NCBI GenBank assembly: GCA_050847315.1
Contig: CP193791.1
DNA length: 64,000 nucleotides
Direction: 5' to 3' (one strand)
DNA from: Cedecea sp000277545
Lineage (GTDB): Bacteria > Pseudomonadota > Gammaproteobacteria > Enterobacterales > Enterobacteriaceae
Shown: positions 1 to 8,726 of the stretch, in pieces
How positions within the stretch are numbered: the first letter of the stretch is position 1
Layout: every line of letters starts with the position of its first letter
Made by a program: the position numbers and the translations under genes
The notes under the pieces: model-generated
Told to the model about the DNA's origin: nothing
The model's database searches: none
The model's input: the letters and a program-made list of their open reading frames with translations, nothing else

Positions 1-135
1 AGTGTCTTCCAGGTTTTTGATGGCAATGGAAACGGAAGGCTGGGCGATATGCAGCTGCCTTGAGGCTTCAGCGATGCTCTGCGCCTCCACGACGGTGACA
101 AAGTACTTGAGCTGCTTGAGCGTGAAATGTGTCAT
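1..135 (-). CDS. LysR-family transcriptional regulator, N-terminal fragment
   Basis: The first 45 codons of a minus-strand gene that runs off the left edge. The start ATG is at 135-133. The product begins MTHFTLKQLKYFVTVVEAQS and continues through IAEASRQLHIAQPSVSIAIK, the typical winged helix-turn-helix of LysR-type regulators. The effector-binding domain lies outside the window. The gene is divergent from the ABC transporter genes that start at 666, with about 530 bases between them. Divergent LysR genes usually control their neighbour, so this is the likely regulator of that transporter, but no operator was identified with confidence. Confidence 0.85.
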   Translation of the reverse strand, partial: MTHFTLKQLKYFVTVVEAQSIAEASRQLHIAQPSVSIAIKNLEDT

Positions 136-665
136 GGCGCTAACCCCGCTTTTTTATTGTCAATGCAGCCTTGAAGAGAGCTTCAGGCTATTCAGTCAGT
201 TTGCAGCAAGGCTCATGCCAGGTGTAACAGTGGTGGACACAAACGGTAAAATTATGCCCTGAAAAAATATTTTTATTTTTATTGGCCACGAATTATCCCC
301 AAAAAGTGGCAGACGAAAAATGATCCGCACCTTTTTGGTGCGGGTGAATATTTTGAGCCGCTATTATCTGCCTGAAATATGTCTTTATTGGCTTTTCTTC
401 GGCGAATTAATATCTTGCGCTGCGCTGGTGCAAAAAAATAACCATTGCATTAAAACAATTTTTTATAGAGGTAAGGCATATTTTTCGTCCTTTATCCCGA
501 CGCGCTTCTGCTGCAGCATGACCCCATCGCAAACGCTCATCGAGTGATTATCGTCCTGGCGAATATATTGCAAGGCATTCCCCGGCGCGAAAATCATCCG
601 TTGTTTCAGGTGCCGCCGTTGGGGCATCCATAAAAATGATTAACCACCTGCACTGGAGTCATCGC
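136..665. other. Divergent intergenic region, LysR gene to ABC transporter
   Basis: About 530 bases without a convincing gene. It is AT-richer than its flanks around 260-450. The one long plus-strand reading frame (320-547) has no good ribosome binding site and resembles no family I know. Promoters for both flanking genes must lie here, but I could not place a clear -35/-10 pair or a LysR box. Confidence 0.5.
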
Positions 666-1493
666 ATGTTTACATCCTCACACAGCAAGGCGTTATTTTC
701 CTGCATGGCGGCGGCGCTGCCTTTACTGCTCAGCGGCGGGGCTCAGGCGGCCGTGATGACCCCCGGTCAGCTTACGGTGGGGAGCGATATTACCTTCCCG
801 CCTTACGAATACCTCGACGGCAAAACCCCGGCGGGTTTCGATATTGAATTTATCAACGGCGTGGTCGAAGCGATGAAGCTGCAGCCCAATTACGTGGATA
901 CCCGCTTCACCAGCCTGATCCCCGGCCTGCAGGCGAAACGCTTCGAGCTGATTGCTTCCGCGCTGTTTATCACCCCGGAGCGCCAGAAGGTGATCGACAT
1001 GGTGCCTTACCTGAAAACCGGCGAGTCGCTGCTGACGCTGAGCAATGCCAGCTTCAAGCCAACCAAGCCGGAAGAGCTTTGCGGGCATAAAGTCGGGTCG
1101 ATGCAGGGCACTTACTGGCTGGAAAAACTGCACACGCTGTCGGCGGATTACTGCGTGAAGCAGGGGCTGAAGCCGATTACGGTTAGCGAATTCTCAACCG
1201 ACCCGCAGACAACCCAGGCGCTGCTTTCCCACGCGGTTGAAGTGCAGATGACCGATGCCGCCGTGGCAAGTCAGGTGGTGGACAAAATGAAAGGGCGACT
1301 GGCGGTGACCTCGACCGACCTGCTGTACCCGGTGCTGGTGGGGCTTGGGGTGAGTAAAACCAACCCGGAGCTGAAAAAAGCGCTGAACGAAGGCATTGCG
1401 GCCTTTAAAGCGAGCGGCAAGTACTCGGCATTAGTGAAAAAGTATCACCTGGCGGAGCCGTCCGAAGCCGAAATTCAGGCCAGCAGTTTGTAA
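666..1493 (+). CDS. ABC transporter periplasmic substrate-binding protein, family 3 (amino-acid type)
   Basis: 275 aa. An upstream in-frame ATG exists at 636, but the ATG at 666 has a GGAG seven bases before it and gives a compact signal peptide ending near GGAQAA, so I chose 666. The mature part starts with LTVGSDITFPPYEY and continues with PAGFDIEFINGVVEAM, the hallmark of SBP family 3 proteins that bind polar amino acids, opines or similar small ligands. It carries a Cys pair (ELCGHKVG and DYCVKQG) that could form a disulfide. It is followed after 24 bases by the permease-ATPase gene, so the two form one uptake system. The ligand cannot be told from sequence. Confidence 0.88.
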   Translation: MFTSSHSKALFSCMAAALPLLLSGGAQAAVMTPGQLTVGSDITFPPYEYLDGKTPAGFDIEFINGVVEAMKLQPNYVDTRFTSLIPGLQAKRFELIASALFITPERQKVIDMVPYLKTGESLLTLSNASFKPTKPEELCGHKVGSMQGTYWLEKLHTLSADYCVKQGLKPITVSEFSTDPQTTQALLSHAVEVQMTDAAVASQVVDKMKGRLAVTSTDLLYPVLVGLGVSKTNPELKKALNEGIAAFKASGKYSALVKKYHLAEPSEAEIQASSL

Positions 1494-1517
1494 TCATTAC
1501 CGCCGGGGAGTACAGAT

Positions 1518-3050
1518 ATGTCGTTTGACTGGAACTATTTATTCAGCCTGTTTAGCAATGCCGATTTTTGGCAGGCAACCTGGACCGTGATTAAGCTGAG
1601 CCTGCTGAGCTGGGTAATCAGCATTGGCTTTGGCTTTCTTCTGGCGCTGGGCAAACAGGCGGCGTCTCCTTGGCTCTCTTTACCGGCGCGGGCCTATATC
1701 TGGCTGTTCCGCAGCCTGCCGCTGCTGGTGCTGCTGATTTTTGTCTATAACCTGCCTCAGGCGCTGCCCGGCAGCTCGGCCTTGTTAAGCGACCCGTTCT
1801 GGGCCGGGCTTATCGCGCTGGTGCTGAGTGAAACGGCCTATATTGCCGAGATTCACCGTGGTGGCCTGCTGGCTATCCCTCGCGGGCAGCGTGAGGCCGC
1901 CCATGCCCTGGGGCTGCGCTACGCCGGCATTCAGTGGCTGGTCATTGTGCCGCAGGCGCTGCGGGTGGCGTTGCCGTCGCTGGCGAACGAATACATCTCC
2001 ATTGTGAAACTTAGCTCGCTGGTTTCGGTGATTTCACTGACCGAGATCCTGATGGTTGGGCAGCGGCTTTACTCGCAAAACTTCCTGGTGATGGAGACCA
2101 TGGCGGCGGTGGCTTTCTATTATGTGTTTATCGTGACCGTTTTTGATTTCCTGCTAAAGCTGCTGGAAAAACGGCTGGATGTCACCCAGCGCAAAACCGC
2201 ACGCCTGCCGGAAGCCGAACTGGAAACGATGGCGGCACAGGAAAGCGGGCTGGTTGCTCGCCCGGCTCTGGCAGTGAATGTTCCCGCGCTGCAGGCCCGC
2301 AAGCTGCACAAGGCCTACAACAACGTGGAGGTGCTTGGCGCGGTGAACCTGGACATCAAGCCCGGTGAAGTGGTGTCCGTCATTGGTCCGTCAGGTTCCG
2401 GCAAAACCACGCTGATTCGTCTGCTGAACGGCCTCGAGCAGTTGGATAACGGCGAGATCCTGATCAACGGCCAGCCGTTTATTCGCCTGGAAAAACACGG
2501 GGCCCAGAAGCCGCAGTATTTGGAAAACGCCGCGCACCGGCTGAACATCGGCATGGTGTTTCAGGGCTTTAACCTGTTCCCGCACTTAACGGTGATGAAA
2601 AACCTGATGCTGGCCCCGCACTACCATCGCCTGGCGACGGATGCAGAGCTGAAGCGCGATGCCTGCGTGTTGCTGCGCAAAGTCGGCATGCTCGAGCACG
2701 CCCACAAATACCCACACCAGCTTTCCGGCGGGCAGCAACAAAGGGTGGCGATTGCCCGGGCTTTAATGATGCGTCCGCAAATTATGCTGTTCGATGAGCC
2801 TACCTCGGCGTTGGATCCTGAAAAGGTGAATGAGGTGCTGCAGGTGATTGAGAACCTGGCGGAGGAGGGCATCACGATGGTGATTGTCACCCACGAGATG
2901 AACTTCGCGTTCAGCGTGTCGGACAGAATTGTGTTTATGGAAAAAGGGCGAGTCGTTTGCGATGACTCTCCTCAGGCGCTGCGCAGCGGAGAGAACCCAC
3001 GTATTACCGAATTCCTGAAAGACGTAAACCTGGCCCCTGTTACGGCCTAA
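1518..3050 (+). CDS. Fused ABC transporter permease/ATP-binding protein, polar amino acid type
   Basis: 510 aa joining two normally separate subunits. Residues ~1-220 are a HisM/GlnP-type permease with about five membrane segments and the EAA-like loop (EIHRGGLLAIPRGQREAAHALG). Residues ~255-505 are a GlnQ/HisP-type ATPase with Walker A GPSGSGKTT, signature LSGGQQQR, Walker B IMLFDEPTSALDPE and the switch His in VIVTHEM. A linker at ~225-255 joins them. There is no stop or frameshift between the halves, so the fusion looks genuine. It works with the binding protein encoded just upstream. A ribosome binding site (GGGGAG) precedes the ATG. Confidence 0.9.
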   Translation: MSFDWNYLFSLFSNADFWQATWTVIKLSLLSWVISIGFGFLLALGKQAASPWLSLPARAYIWLFRSLPLLVLLIFVYNLPQALPGSSALLSDPFWAGLIALVLSETAYIAEIHRGGLLAIPRGQREAAHALGLRYAGIQWLVIVPQALRVALPSLANEYISIVKLSSLVSVISLTEILMVGQRLYSQNFLVMETMAAVAFYYVFIVTVFDFLLKLLEKRLDVTQRKTARLPEAELETMAAQESGLVARPALAVNVPALQARKLHKAYNNVEVLGAVNLDIKPGEVVSVIGPSGSGKTTLIRLLNGLEQLDNGEILINGQPFIRLEKHGAQKPQYLENAAHRLNIGMVFQGFNLFPHLTVMKNLMLAPHYHRLATDAELKRDACVLLRKVGMLEHAHKYPHQLSGGQQQRVAIARALMMRPQIMLFDEPTSALDPEKVNEVLQVIENLAEEGITMVIVTHEMNFAFSVSDRIVFMEKGRVVCDDSPQALRSGENPRITEFLKDVNLAPVTA

Positions 3051-3088
3051 AAAAACGGGCTGCGGTAACATTATCCTGCCGCAGCCCG
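3049..3088 (-). terminator. Intrinsic terminator of the SLOG-family gene
   Basis: A 10-bp perfect stem (CGGGCTGCGG pairing with CCGCAGCCCG at 3079-3088) is followed, in the minus-strand direction, by a run of seven T opposite the A run at 3049-3055. It lies just after the minus-strand stop at 3095. The plus-strand side has no T run, so it mainly ends the minus-strand transcript. Confidence 0.8.
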
Positions 3089-3094
3089 GGTGGA

Positions 3095-3436
3095 TTAAAT
3101 CTCTATTACCTTCACGCCGGAACTGCGCGCCATTCGTACGCACTCCGCCGTATCTTCTCCCCCAGGAAAGGCCAGCAGCACGTCGGGGCGGCTGTCCTCC
3201 AGCATAAACAGATTGCGGCGGGTTTCCGCGTATTTGCCGTGCAGCGCCCAGTTGGCCGGGTAGCGAATGACGTGCACGTCGGTGCCGCGTGCCCAGGTTT
3301 CAATGGCGCCGCCGAGCGACTGATGTCCCCCGTGGATCAGCACATTCATTGTCTGCGTGCTGGCATATAAATCCAGCACGCGGGTGAGGGTATGGGTGTC
3401 GGCATAAAACCGACCTGCGCAAATTAAAACTCTCAC
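3095..3436 (-). CDS. SLOG-superfamily protein, DUF2493 type
   Basis: 113 aa. The start is GTG at 3436-3434. The protein begins MRVLICAGRFYAD and has the Rossmann-like pattern of the DUF2493/YspA branch of the SLOG (SMF/DprA/LOG-like) nucleotide-binding superfamily: VLIHGGHQSLGG, a central VIRYPANW segment and VLLAFPGGEDTAECVRMARSSG. These folds bind nucleotides or nucleotide derivatives, and the cellular role of this small branch is not established. It stands alone between the convergent ABC operon and the Na/phosphate transporter gene, with its own terminator. Confidence 0.75.
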   Translation of the reverse strand: MRVLICAGRFYADTHTLTRVLDLYASTQTMNVLIHGGHQSLGGAIETWARGTDVHVIRYPANWALHGKYAETRRNLFMLEDSRPDVLLAFPGGEDTAECVRMARSSGVKVIEI

Positions 3437-3503
3437 TTTTCTGTACCTTAACGTTGCTTTCCTTGAAAAGATGCTTCGTCCACCTTGCGGCGGTTATTGT
3501 TTT

Positions 3504-5156
3504 TTAAGCGTCCGGCGGCGTTTCGATAAAGCGCAGCGACTTATCGCCCAGACGGTCAATCACCGGGTAGGCCACGGCCGCGATGTGGTGATGTACGCGG
3601 CGGTAGTCCCGCAGCACTCGCTGGAAAATGTCGCCGGATTCCGCCCAGGCATTTTTGTCCTCTCGCAGTTTTTTGAAGTGCTCGCGGCTGGCGGAAGCCT
3701 CGAGCTGACGAATGGTTTCCTTGCGCTGCACCAGCTGATGGGCAGCGGATAAATCTTCACGCATAAACGCGGCGATGCCGAGGCGCAGGCTGGTGAGGAT
3801 CTCCGCGTGCAGCAGGCGAATATTGTGTAATTCAAAGTCGCTGAACAGTTCGCCACGGCGAGCGCGGCGCGTAGCTAACTGGGTCAGGTTGCTGGAAAGA
3901 ATGTCCCCAGCATGCTCGAAGTTGATGATGAACATCAGGATCTCCTGGGCGCGATCGGCATCCGCGTCATTCAGCCCGTCATGGCTGATATCGGCCAGGT
4001 AAGCACGCACCGCCGCGCTGAGCAGATCCACCGACTGATCAAGTTGGCGAATCTCATCGGCAGCCTGCTTTTCCTGGGTGACAAACAACACCAGCAGGCG
4101 GTCCAGCATGATGGTCAGCATGTCGGCTGCGCGCAGCGATTCACGGACTGAATTAGACAGGCCGATGTAAGCCACTTCGAGGCCGGCATCGTCCAGATAC
4201 ATCGGCATCCCAGGGTCGCCCACGCGCTCTTCTTCCGGGAACAAACGCTCCAGGAAACGAGCCATCGGCGCGGTCAGACCGATAAACAACAGTGCGAGCA
4301 CGGCGCTAAAGGCCGTGTGGAACCACACCACCAGCTGCGGCGTGCTCAGCCCGGACTTCTGCGCAAGATCCGTCAGCAGCGGAAGCATTAAGAGCGCCAG
4401 CGCGCAGCCGACCAGGCGAACAACCAGGTTGCCAACCGGCAGGCGACGAGCCACGGCGGAGCCCGCGTTCAGTACCGGCGGCAACGCCCCACCAATATTG
4501 GCTCCCATCACCAGAATCAGCGCTGTTTCTGGCCCCATCGCGCCGGTGGCCGCGAGGGAAGCGATCAGCAAAATGATCGCCACGCTGGAGTGGCACAGCA
4601 GCGTCAGGATCGCGGCCACCAGCAGGGCGATTAAGATATCGCCCTGCAGCCCCTGCATCACGGCGTGAAACACCGGCGTGACTTCGATTTCCGCCAGCGT
4701 GCCGCTCAGTAAATGCAGGGCAAGTAGCATCAGGCCGAGGCCAATCAGGGCGCAGCCCACGCTCTCAAAGTTGGAATGGTCGCGCAGCTTGAAGACCACA
4801 AACCCGGCCAGCAGAAGCAGCGGGATGGCCATTTCCATGTCGAAGCTCATCAGCTGCACCACCAGCGTGGAGCCGATATTAGCGCCGAGCATCACCGCCA
4901 GGGCTGGGGCAAGGCTCAGCGTCCCTGCGGCGGTGAACGACGTCGCCATCATGCTTACCGCGGTGCTGCTTTGCAGAACGCCGGTAATGCCGATCCCGGC
5001 GAGCAGGGCCGTCCAGCGGCTGGTGAGGTGGCGTCCCATCCAGTTGCGCAGCGGCGTGCCGAAGCCGCGCTGCAGCGCAGTTGAAATCATATGGCTGCCC
5101 CAGAGCAGCAAAGCGATGGCGCCAGCCAGGTTAATTAACAGAGTAGTTCCGGACAT
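3504..5156 (-). CDS. Na+/phosphate cotransporter family protein, YjbB-like
   Basis: 550 aa, close to the size of E. coli YjbB. The N-terminal ~310 residues are hydrophobic and carry the two inverted NaPi-II repeats. The first has the GVLQSSTAVS motif (QSS) and VMLGANIGST; the second is weaker (LLCHSSVAI) with VMGANIGGALPP. The C-terminal ~220 residues are a soluble helical PhoU-like domain. The likely role is phosphate movement across the inner membrane. A TTG lies two codons upstream (5162), but an AGGGGG ribosome binding site is correctly spaced for the ATG at 5156. It is about 65 bases from the SLOG gene on the same strand. Confidence 0.85.
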   Translation of the reverse strand: MSGTTLLINLAGAIALLLWGSHMISTALQRGFGTPLRNWMGRHLTSRWTALLAGIGITGVLQSSTAVSMMATSFTAAGTLSLAPALAVMLGANIGSTLVVQLMSFDMEMAIPLLLLAGFVVFKLRDHSNFESVGCALIGLGLMLLALHLLSGTLAEIEVTPVFHAVMQGLQGDILIALLVAAILTLLCHSSVAIILLIASLAATGAMGPETALILVMGANIGGALPPVLNAGSAVARRLPVGNLVVRLVGCALALLMLPLLTDLAQKSGLSTPQLVVWFHTAFSAVLALLFIGLTAPMARFLERLFPEEERVGDPGMPMYLDDAGLEVAYIGLSNSVRESLRAADMLTIMLDRLLVLFVTQEKQAADEIRQLDQSVDLLSAAVRAYLADISHDGLNDADADRAQEILMFIINFEHAGDILSSNLTQLATRRARRGELFSDFELHNIRLLHAEILTSLRLGIAAFMREDLSAAHQLVQRKETIRQLEASASREHFKKLREDKNAWAESGDIFQRVLRDYRRVHHHIAAVAYPVIDRLGDKSLRFIETPPDA

Positions 5157-5316
5157 AATCAATTCCCCCTCTTCAGGGCGGGTGGTGTAACAAAACGCAG
5201 TAACCTGATCGAAAAACGATGTATGGCGCTGGCGAGGTTTAGTAACGCTTTCGCGTGTCGATAGTTGATTTTCCCTCCGGCGAACCAGGCCAGGGCGTGG
5301 ACGCGAAGGGTGCGGG

Positions 5317-5373
5317 TTATTTTCATTAAAAATAAGACAACCAGTGCGATGGTCTTATTTTTAATCAGGAAAA
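5317..5373. repeat. Long AT-rich inverted repeat between the YjbB-like and mgtA genes
   Basis: ATTAAAAATAAGAC at 5325-5338 is a perfect inverted copy of GTCTTATTTTTAAT at 5352-5365, around a 13-base loop. Pairing extends outward (TTATTTTC with GAAAATAA) past a 3-base bulge, giving a stem of more than 20 bp. It lies in a 310-base gene-free stretch. Function is unknown: it could be the 5' end of a structured RNA, or a site for a dimeric regulator of the phosphate transporter. Confidence 0.6.
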
Positions 5374-5428
5374 TAATGGAATGTTGCTTTTCCATAATGC
5401 TTTCCAGCTTGTGTTACTTGCCTGAAAG

Positions 5429-5452
5429 GTGCCGCCGAAGCGGCACTTTTTT
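5429..5452 (+). terminator. Intrinsic terminator on the plus strand with no upstream gene
   Basis: GTGCCGCCGAAGCGGCAC (5429-5446) forms a GC-rich hairpin followed by six T. This is a textbook plus-strand terminator, yet no plus-strand gene precedes it. In the minus direction the stem is followed only by CTTTC, so it is a poorer terminator for mgtA, which ends at 5471, although it may serve both strands. Confidence 0.75.
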
Positions 5453-5470
5453 ACCTTACTTAACGCAGCG

Positions 5471-8164
5471 TTAGTGCCACTGCTTGAAGCGACGCATGTA
5501 GAACGTTTTCATGCCCTGAGCCACGCAGCAGTAGGCGAGCAGGGTAGCCACCAGCCACGGGAAGTACTGCCACGGCAGCGCCTGCAGCCCAACCAACGGC
5601 CCGAGCGGAGAGAACGGTACGTAAATCCCAATCGCCATAATCAGCCCGGTCATCATGAGTACCGGCCAGGCGGCAGTGCTCTGAATGAACGGAATTTTCT
5701 GGGTACGCAGCATGTGCACCACCAGCGTCTGCGACAGCAGGCCTTCAACGAACCAGCCGGACTGGAACAGGGTCTGCATGTGCTCGCTGTTGGCGCTGAA
5801 CACAAACCACATCAGCGCGAAGGTGGTCATGTCAAAAATGGACGACGTCGGGCCAATCCAGACCATGAAGCGGCCAATGTTTTTGGCATCCCACTTGCGC
5901 GGCTTGCTCAGGAACTCTTTGTCCGTTTTGTCCCACGGCAGCGCGAGCTGGGAAATGTCGTACATCAGGTTTTGCAGCAGCAGCTGGATCGCAAGCATCG
6001 GCAGGAACGGGATGAATGCGCTGGCGACCAGCACCGAGAACACGTTGCCGAAGTTGGAGCTGGCGGTCATGTTCAGGTACTTCATGATGTTGCCAAAAGT
6101 CTCGCGGCCTTTGATCACGCCTTCTTCCAGCACCATCAGGCTCTTTTCCAGCAGGATGATGTCGGCGGATTCCTTGGCAATATCGGTGCCGCTGTCGACC
6201 GAGATACCGACGTCGGCATCGCGCAGGGCTGGGGCGTCGTTAATCCCGTCGCCCAGGAAGCCCACGGTATGGCCGTTGGCCTGCAGCGCCTTCAGCACGC
6301 GAGACTTCTGCAGCGGCGTCAGCTTGGCAAACACGGTGCGCTCTTCCACCAGCTGCTGGAGGGAGGCGTCGCTCAGTTGCTCAATCTGCGGGCCGAGTAC
6401 CGGCTCACCCGGCTCCAGCCCGACCTGGCGGCAGATGCGGGTGGTGACGATGGCGTTATCGCCGGTCAGCACTTTTACCGCTACGCCAATGTCCATCAGA
6501 GCAGCAATTGCCGGGCCTGCACTCTCTTTCGGTGGATCGAGGAAGGTGAGGAAACCGCGGATAATCAGGTCATGCTCATCGTCGGTGCCGTACTGTTTTT
6601 TCGCCTCGGCTTTAGGAATATCGCGAGTGGCCACCACCAGGACGCGGAAACCGTCTTTGTTGTAGTCATTGGTCATTGCCAGCATGGCGTCACGGCGCTG
6701 ATTATCCAGCGCGACTACCTTGCCGTTCTCTTCCATGTGGGTGGCAATGCTCAGCATCTCTTCCACGGCGCCTTTGCACACCAGCAGGTGATTGCTCTGG
6801 CTGTCCTTCACCACAATCGACAGGCGGCGGCGGACGAAATCAAACGGCATCTCGTCGACTTTGCTGTAGCCCTGCGGTTTGACGAAGTTTGGCTCATTGT
6901 CAGAGAAGTAAATGACTGCCTGATCCATCAGGTTTTTGATGCCGCTTTGGTGGTAGCTGTTCAGCCAGGCCAGCCCCAGCACGGACTCGTTTTTCTGGCC
7001 GTTGGTGCCCACGTGATGCTCGAGGATGATCTTATCCTGCGTCAGCGTCCCGGTTTTGTCGGTGCACAGCACGTCCATTGCGCCCAGGTTCTGGATAGCG
7101 TTCAGGCGCTTAACCACCACTTTACGCTTCGCCATAGCCACCGCGCCTTTGGCGAGGTTGGCGCTGACGATCATCGGCAGCATTTCAGGCGTTAACCCTA
7201 CGGCTACCGCCAGAGCAAACAGCAGGGCATCCCACCATTCGCCTTTCAGCAGGCCGTTAATCAGAAACACCACAGGCACCATCACCAGCATAAAGCGGAT
7301 CAGCAGCCAGCTGACGCTGTTCACGCCGCGGTCGAAGGCCGTTTGTGCGCGGCTGCCGACAATCGCTTTAGCCAGCGAGCCAAAGTAAGTCCGTGGCCCG
7401 GTTGCTACCACCACCGCCTGCGCGGTACCGCTGACCACGTTGGTGCCCATAAAGCAGATGTTCGGGATATCCAGCAGGTTTTCGCTGTCGATCGCCTTAT
7501 CGTGCGCGGACTTTTGCGCCACGTCGCCCAGGGTGTCGTATTTCTCAATCGGCAGCGCTTCACCGGTCAGCACGGCCTGGCTGATAAACAGATCCCGGGA
7601 CTCAATGAGGCGCACGTCTGCCGGGATCATGTCCCCCGCATAGAGCTGCACGATGTCGCCCACGACCAGTTCGCGCATCGGGATTTCACGCGGGGTTCCT
7701 TTTTGCCCTGCGTGTTCACGACGCACAACCGTGGCGGTGGTGCGAACCATCGCTTTCAGCGCCTCGGCAGACTTCGCCGAGCGGTGTTCCTGCCAGAAAC
7801 GCACCAGGCCGCTGAGCGCCACCATGGTGCCGATGATAGTCACCGTCGTCAGGTCGCCGTCTTCGCCGTGGCTGGTGGGCAGCCAGTAATCGGTAAAGAA
7901 GCTGATCCCGGCGAGAATGCCGAGCACGTAGATAAATGGGTTATTAAATGCCATCAGCAGCTGAACCAGCGCGTGAGGCGGCTTGTCATGGGCAACTTCG
8001 TTCAGGCCATCCCGCTCCAGCCGGGCGCTGGCGTGGGCTTCCTGCAGACCTTCCCGGGTGGTGTTCAGGTTGACCAGGGTTTCTGCGATGCCGTTTTTGG
8101 CTTCCTGGGCGGCACGCATAGACAGCGTGCTTTTTTTATTACGGTTCTTGGTTTGTACAGTCAT
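5471..8164 (-). CDS. mgtA: Magnesium-transporting P-type ATPase, MgtA/MgtB family
   Basis: 897 aa, full length for the family (E. coli MgtA is 898). It imports Mg2+ across the inner membrane at the cost of ATP. All P-type signatures are present: the A-domain motif LTGEALP, the membrane motif VGLTPEMLPM, the phosphorylation motif CTDKTGTLTQ, the nucleotide-domain KGAVEEM, and the hinge motifs LTGDNA and GDGINDAPALRDAD. The N terminus (MTVQTKNRNKKS) differs from E. coli MgtA, so this may be a paralogue closer to MgtB. AGGAG precedes the ATG. The gene has an unusually long leader (see 8165-8934). No mgtC lies next to it. Confidence 0.93.
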   Translation of the reverse strand: MTVQTKNRNKKSTLSMRAAQEAKNGIAETLVNLNTTREGLQEAHASARLERDGLNEVAHDKPPHALVQLLMAFNNPFIYVLGILAGISFFTDYWLPTSHGEDGDLTTVTIIGTMVALSGLVRFWQEHRSAKSAEALKAMVRTTATVVRREHAGQKGTPREIPMRELVVGDIVQLYAGDMIPADVRLIESRDLFISQAVLTGEALPIEKYDTLGDVAQKSAHDKAIDSENLLDIPNICFMGTNVVSGTAQAVVVATGPRTYFGSLAKAIVGSRAQTAFDRGVNSVSWLLIRFMLVMVPVVFLINGLLKGEWWDALLFALAVAVGLTPEMLPMIVSANLAKGAVAMAKRKVVVKRLNAIQNLGAMDVLCTDKTGTLTQDKIILEHHVGTNGQKNESVLGLAWLNSYHQSGIKNLMDQAVIYFSDNEPNFVKPQGYSKVDEMPFDFVRRRLSIVVKDSQSNHLLVCKGAVEEMLSIATHMEENGKVVALDNQRRDAMLAMTNDYNKDGFRVLVVATRDIPKAEAKKQYGTDDEHDLIIRGFLTFLDPPKESAGPAIAALMDIGVAVKVLTGDNAIVTTRICRQVGLEPGEPVLGPQIEQLSDASLQQLVEERTVFAKLTPLQKSRVLKALQANGHTVGFLGDGINDAPALRDADVGISVDSGTDIAKESADIILLEKSLMVLEEGVIKGRETFGNIMKYLNMTASSNFGNVFSVLVASAFIPFLPMLAIQLLLQNLMYDISQLALPWDKTDKEFLSKPRKWDAKNIGRFMVWIGPTSSIFDMTTFALMWFVFSANSEHMQTLFQSGWFVEGLLSQTLVVHMLRTQKIPFIQSTAAWPVLMMTGLIMAIGIYVPFSPLGPLVGLQALPWQYFPWLVATLLAYCCVAQGMKTFYMRRFKQWH

Positions 8165-8480
8165 GGTGGTGCTCCTGTCGCCGGACGGCAGCAGACTCTT
8201 TAAGGTAAACGCCAGATTAAGGGCGACCGAAAATAGCCCGATGTCGCATGAGCGATCGGTTTTAAATTAATTTCGCACAGGGTTTCTCACTATTTATTTA
8301 TTAAAAATAAACAGGTAAGAAATTTATATTTTCTTTTCTCGGGACGTGTTTATTCCTGCTGAGAAATATGCCAGAAGGCATCAGCGAATAAACAGGTACC
8401 AGCAGTGACGTAACTCAGCGAGGCGCACGGAAGCGGGCTGCGGCATAGCGCGCAGACGAACCTACGGCGTAACGGCTGAA
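8165..8480 (-). promoter_or_regulatory. mgtA leader, proximal part, with a long hairpin
   Basis: Untranslated region directly upstream of mgtA. In mgtA sense it holds a long hairpin at 8394-8347: TGTTTATTC and GCTGA pair with TCAGC and GAATAAACA, capped by a TGCC/GGCA stem. A second small stem (CCGAT-CGC with GCG-ATCGG) lies nearer the gene around 8255-8230. Known mgtA leaders are Mg2+-responsive RNAs with a short proline-rich peptide, MgtL. I found no MgtL-like peptide. The hairpins suggest RNA-level control, but this is inference. Confidence 0.5.
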
Positions 8481-8726
8481 TCAGGCTACGAAGGGTCGAC
8501 TTTGAGGGTCTTCGCCATCAGAGAAGCTGCAACGACGCTCCAGCTGGCCGGTGACAGGACTGACACGCCAGTTAGTGATGCGTTGATTCAACTCACTGAT
8601 TTTCGAAGAGAAAATTGAGTTTGACTGTTTTTTGCGTGCGGACAACACCCGATCGCGGGGCGGCCGGACACGCAGCGTTGATGTCACTGTTTTGACACCA
8701 GGAAAAAGGGTAGATTTGAAGTTCAT
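8481..8726 (-). CDS. Small basic protein of unknown function in the mgtA leader
   Basis: 81 aa. The ATG at 8726 is preceded by CGAGGTGTGTT, a well-placed ribosome binding site. The product begins MNFKSTLFPGVKTVTS, is rich in Arg and Ser (RVRPPRDRVLSARKKQ), and has a C-terminal half reading ELNQRITNWRVSPVTGQLER. It has no signal peptide or membrane helix. I do not recognise the family. The composition looks like real protein, and the gene lies on the mgtA strand, 316 bases upstream of it and downstream of a strong promoter. It could be an independent small gene or a translated regulatory leader. Confidence 0.5.
   Translation of the reverse strand: MNFKSTLFPGVKTVTSTLRVRPPRDRVLSARKKQSNSIFSSKISELNQRITNWRVSPVTGQLERRCSFSDGEDPQSRPFVA

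Noticed and set aside
320..547. 75-codon ORF in the LysR-ABC interval
   Set aside because: No ribosome binding site, low-complexity AT-rich codons, and no family resemblance.
5429..7195. 588-codon plus-strand ORF opposite mgtA
   Set aside because: It is antisense to a complete MgtA gene, is extremely rich in His, Gln and Arg as expected from complementary codons, and has no recognisable domain or ribosome binding site.
7343..8203. 286-codon plus-strand ORF opposite the 5' half of mgtA
   Set aside because: Antisense shadow, His/Arg/Gln rich, no motif.
8357..8382. MgtL-type leader peptide inside the proximal mgtA hairpin
   Set aside because: A short minus-strand frame (MPSGIFLSRN...) starts in the hairpin loop, but it lacks the proline-rich MgtL pattern and a ribosome binding site.
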